In this document: piece by piece, positions 60,983 to 64,000 of the stretch | Numbering within the stretch: position 1 is the stretch's first letter | Layout of the letters: every line of letters begins with the position of its first letter | Assembly (NCBI GenBank): GCA_946807835.1 | Contig: OX327710.1 | Span: forward strand, 18,154,501-18,218,500 | DNA: 64,000 nucleotides | Reading direction: 5' to 3' | Origin: Ailanthus altissimus | Taxonomy: Eukaryota; Streptophyta; Magnoliopsida; Sapindales; Simaroubaceae | Notes under the pieces: model-generated | Seen by the model: the letters and a program-made list of their open reading frames with translations, nothing else | Database searches by the model: none | What the model was told of the DNA's origin: nothing | Position numbers and translations under genes: made by a program

Positions 60983-63900
60983 TGTCTTGAGTAAGATTGG
61001 ATAATTTAGAGACCTAACCAAGTGTTCTATTTATAAGAATTTTTTCATAAAAAAATGTCACCATATGTTCATGAATATGGGTTAATTATTTTATACATAA
61101 TGAACATTAACTTTGAACAATAAAGGATAATGAAGGTTAGTGGGATCGATAAAAGATGTTGGCCATAATATGTTTATACCTAATATTAGGTATATACCTA
61201 ATACAATTAACATTCTCCCACTTGACCAATATATTTCATCATTCACTATAATAGGAAACAAAATACACAAATAATGGCGATAGGTCCTTTAAAAATGAGT
61301 ATTATGTTCTATGTATTACAATGCATTATGTCTCTTAATACTTGCCCATATTACTTAATGAATAACCATATGTTTATTCTAGGTCTAAACTTAATGATTT
61401 TCTCAAATGAATGTGTACACAATTAATAATCACATATGAGAAAATATCATAACTTAAATATAGTATATAACATTTGTCTTATGAAAAAAATTACATAAAG
61501 AAACCAAGTCTCATATTTTCTACATGATCCTTGAACTTAAATGATGGCATGTCTTTTGTCAAGGGAGCAACTATCATAAATTCAGTGATGATGTGTTCAA
61601 TGACCACTGTTTTATCTTTAACACGTTCCCTTATGGTTAAATACTTGATATCAATGTGTTTACTTTTACTACCACTTTAATTATTTTTAACCATAAAAAC
61701 TGCAGTTGAATTATCACAATATATCTTTAATGGTCTAAAAATTGGATAGGACAATTATAAGCCCAGATATGAAACTCTTCATCTATACACCATGCGAGGT
61801 ACCCTCAAAATAAGATACGAACTTAGCTTCAATATTGAAAGTGGCAGTCAAAGTCTGCTTTGCACTCCTTCAAGATATAGCCCTACTGGTCAACATGAAG
61901 ATGTTTCCTGAGGTTAATTTTCAAGAATCAACACAGCTAGCAAAATCTGCAATGGAGTAGCCAATCACCTTCAGATTCTTAGTTCATCTATACATAAGCA
62001 TGTAGTTCTTTGTCTATTGAAAGTATCTCATTACCTTCTTTGCAGCTTTCTAACGGTCTAAACCTAGATTACTCTGATATCATCATAATATTTCAATTGT
62101 AAATACAATGCCAGGTCTTATGTAGACTTGAGTATACATTAAGCTTCTAACTATAGAAGCATATGGAATAATTTTTATTCGTTTCCTTTTAAAATTATTT
62201 TTCGAGCACTGGTTCAAATTGAACTTGTCATCCTTCACAATGGAAGTTATACTTAGTGAATAATCTTTCATTCGAAATCTCTTCAAAACTTTGTTAATAT
62301 AGGTTTCTTGAGACAAACTCAAAATATTTCGTAATCTGTCCCTATGTATCTTAATGCCAATGACATAAGACGCATTACCCATATCTTTCATTTCAAAGTT
62401 TTTAGAGAGAAATTATTTTATCTTATGTAGCAAACGCTTATCATTGGTTGCAAGTAAAATATCATCCACATATAGAATAAGAAAATAAATTTTACTCCAA
62501 TTGGCCTTTTGGTATATACATTGTTCCATGATATTTTCTACAAAATCAAATAAAGAGATAACATCGTGAAATTTTAAATACCATTGAAGAGAGGCTTGTT
62601 TCAATTTATATATGTATTTTTTTAGCCTACACACAAAATATTCACCATTACTAGAGGAAAATCCTTCTGGTTGTTTCATATAAATATCTTTTTTGAGATC
62701 TCCATTGAGAAAATCTGTTTTCACATCTATTTGTTACAACTCTACGTCAAAATGAGCAACTAATGCCATAATAATTTGAAAAGAATCTTTCTTGGATACA
62801 AGAGAGAAAGTCTTCTTGTAGTCAATTCTTTTTTTTTTTTGAGTGAATCTTTCTCAGAGATAATGTCTTGGGATTGATCGCTCTCACTGATCAAGTCATT
62901 TTCAAGAAACTTTGCATTTCTTGATTCCACAATCCTAGTTATATGAGATGGGTAGTAGAATTTGTAACCTTTGGACCTTTCGGCATATCGAACAAAATAC
63001 CCACTAATGGTCATTGGGTCTAGTTTCTTTTCTTGTGAGTTATAAACTTTTACTTTAGACAAACATCCCTAGATGCATACATATCGAAAACTCGATTTTC
63101 AACATTTTTATAATTCAAATGGTGTCTTTTAGATAGCCTTGGTTGGAACTCGATTCAACATATACACTGTCGTTTTAAGAGTTTTAGTCTACAAGTGTTT
63201 AGGAAACTTAGAGCTGCTAAGCATACTTTGCACCATATCTATTAATGTTCAATTTCTTTTTTCTACTACACCGTTTTGGTCAGGTGAACCAAGCATAGTG
63301 TATTGGGCAACTATCTTCTGTTCCTGAAGAAATTTCACAAATAAAACAGATGTTTGTCCATCTTTAATATATCTATCATAATATTCTCTACCTTTATCTG
63401 TTCTCACGATTTTAATTTGTATTCCATATTGTTTCTCTACTTCAGCTTTAAAACTTTTGAAAGCATCCAGTGCTTCATTCTTATTATAAAGCAAGTAGAG
63501 ATACATATATCATGAGTAATCATCTATAAAAGAGAAGAAGTATTTCAGACCATACAAATCCATGTCATGACTACAAATATCTGAATGTATGATTTCTAAT
63601 ATGTTTATACTCTTCTTGGTACTTTTTTTGGACTTGTTAGTCTACTTTCCTTTAATACAGTCTATACAAGTGTTAAAATCAGTAAAATTTAAAGTACTAA
63701 GTACTCCATCATTTACTAATCTTTTAATCCTTTCAACGGAGATATGTCCCAATCTCCGGTGCCATAACATAGAAGAATCTTTATTTATAACACATCATTT
63801 AGTACCAGTATGAACATGCATAGTATTGTAAGTAGTATTATCTTGTAAATTAATAGAGAAAAGACCATCGACAATGTACTATTCCCAACACAATTAGATT

Positions 63901-64000
63901 CATAAAATAAATTGAAACATATTTTTGAAAAGTTAAAGGAATAACCCAAAAGCAGAAGTCTTGAAACTGAATTTAAATTCCTAGAAAAACTAAGAATATA
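60983..64000 (-). mobile_element. Decayed Ty1/Copia element (Copia-3), 5' end beyond window
   Basis: Minus-strand order from the right edge: integrase (63506-63249, IKIVRTDKGREYYDRYI and SPDQNGVVEKRN), post-integrase linker (63062-62760, LDPMTISGYFVRYAERSKGY), RT (62724-62413, DFLNGDLKKDIYMKQPEGF, LKQASLQWYLKF, active-site box YVDDILLA), RT/connection (62391-62083, MKDMGNASYVIGIKIHRD), RNase H (about 62050-61530, IYCDNSTAVFMVKNN, HIDIKYL). A polypurine tract CAAGTGGGAGAATG lies near 61214-61227, then the 3' LTR starts TGTTAATTGTATTAGG and is split at 60982 by the solo LTR. Many stops and shifts; a relic. Confidence 0.87.

Noticed and set aside
1..64000. CRISPR array, prokaryotic operon or phage-like system
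   Set aside because: No regularly spaced repeats with unique spacers. Spliceosomal introns, a Pol III tRNA gene and plant retrotransposons show eukaryotic nuclear DNA.

Overview
This window is nuclear DNA of a eudicot plant. It is AT-rich and carries intron-split genes with GT..AG borders, an AP2/ERF factor, coiled-coil NLR (CNL) immune receptor genes, a eukaryotic tRNA with internal A and B boxes, and many LTR retrotransposons. The NLR style (MVDAIVSP... N-terminus, LRR tail near 'GEDWHK..HIP') resembles Citrus/Sapindales RGA-type receptors. That placement is an inference from memory, not a search result.

Layout. 1-5.8 kb: two complete genes, both on the minus strand and assembled here exon by exon: a COX19-type twin-CX9C protein (98 aa, 4 exons) and a seven-pass membrane protein of Lung-7TM/GOST type (336 aa, 9 exons). 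5.8-13 kb: AT-rich spacer with MITE-like foldbacks. 13.0-13.9 kb: an intronless DREB-class AP2/ERF gene. 13.9-22.9 kb: spacer with dispersed repeats, one tRNA-Arg(UCU) and a CCAAT heptamer array. 22.9-35.1 kb: two overlapping relics of a plastid chaperonin-60 beta (Cpn60-beta) gene, then a 1000-codon CNL gene cut by a young, full-length Copia element (28497-33443, 5-bp target duplication TCATC). 35.1-45.1 kb: spacer, a LINE relic, and a decayed Copia that holds a 1477-bp solo LTR. 45.1-51.7 kb: a third Cpn60-beta relic, then a second CNL gene broken by one base in an A8 run. 51.7-57.2 kb: spacer and an old LTR-LTR element with gag traces. 57.2-64 kb: degenerate telomere-like DNA, a 2636-bp solo LTR sitting inside the 3' LTR of another decayed Copia, and that element's RNase H, RT and integrase relics running off the right edge.

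How it fits together. The repeated order (CNL, then Cpn60-beta relic downstream on the same strand) at 22.9-35.1 and 45.2-51.7 kb points to segmental duplication of a CNL plus Cpn60-beta unit, followed by decay of the chaperonin copies and transposon invasion. Both CNLs are disrupted by a single event each (a Copia insertion; a one-base shift), so intact alleles in other haplotypes are plausible. I found no convincing unknown multi-gene system. The strongest novel points are the clean CNL disruption, the palindrome-built LTR whose TATA box sits in a hairpin loop, and the linked CNL/chaperonin duplication.
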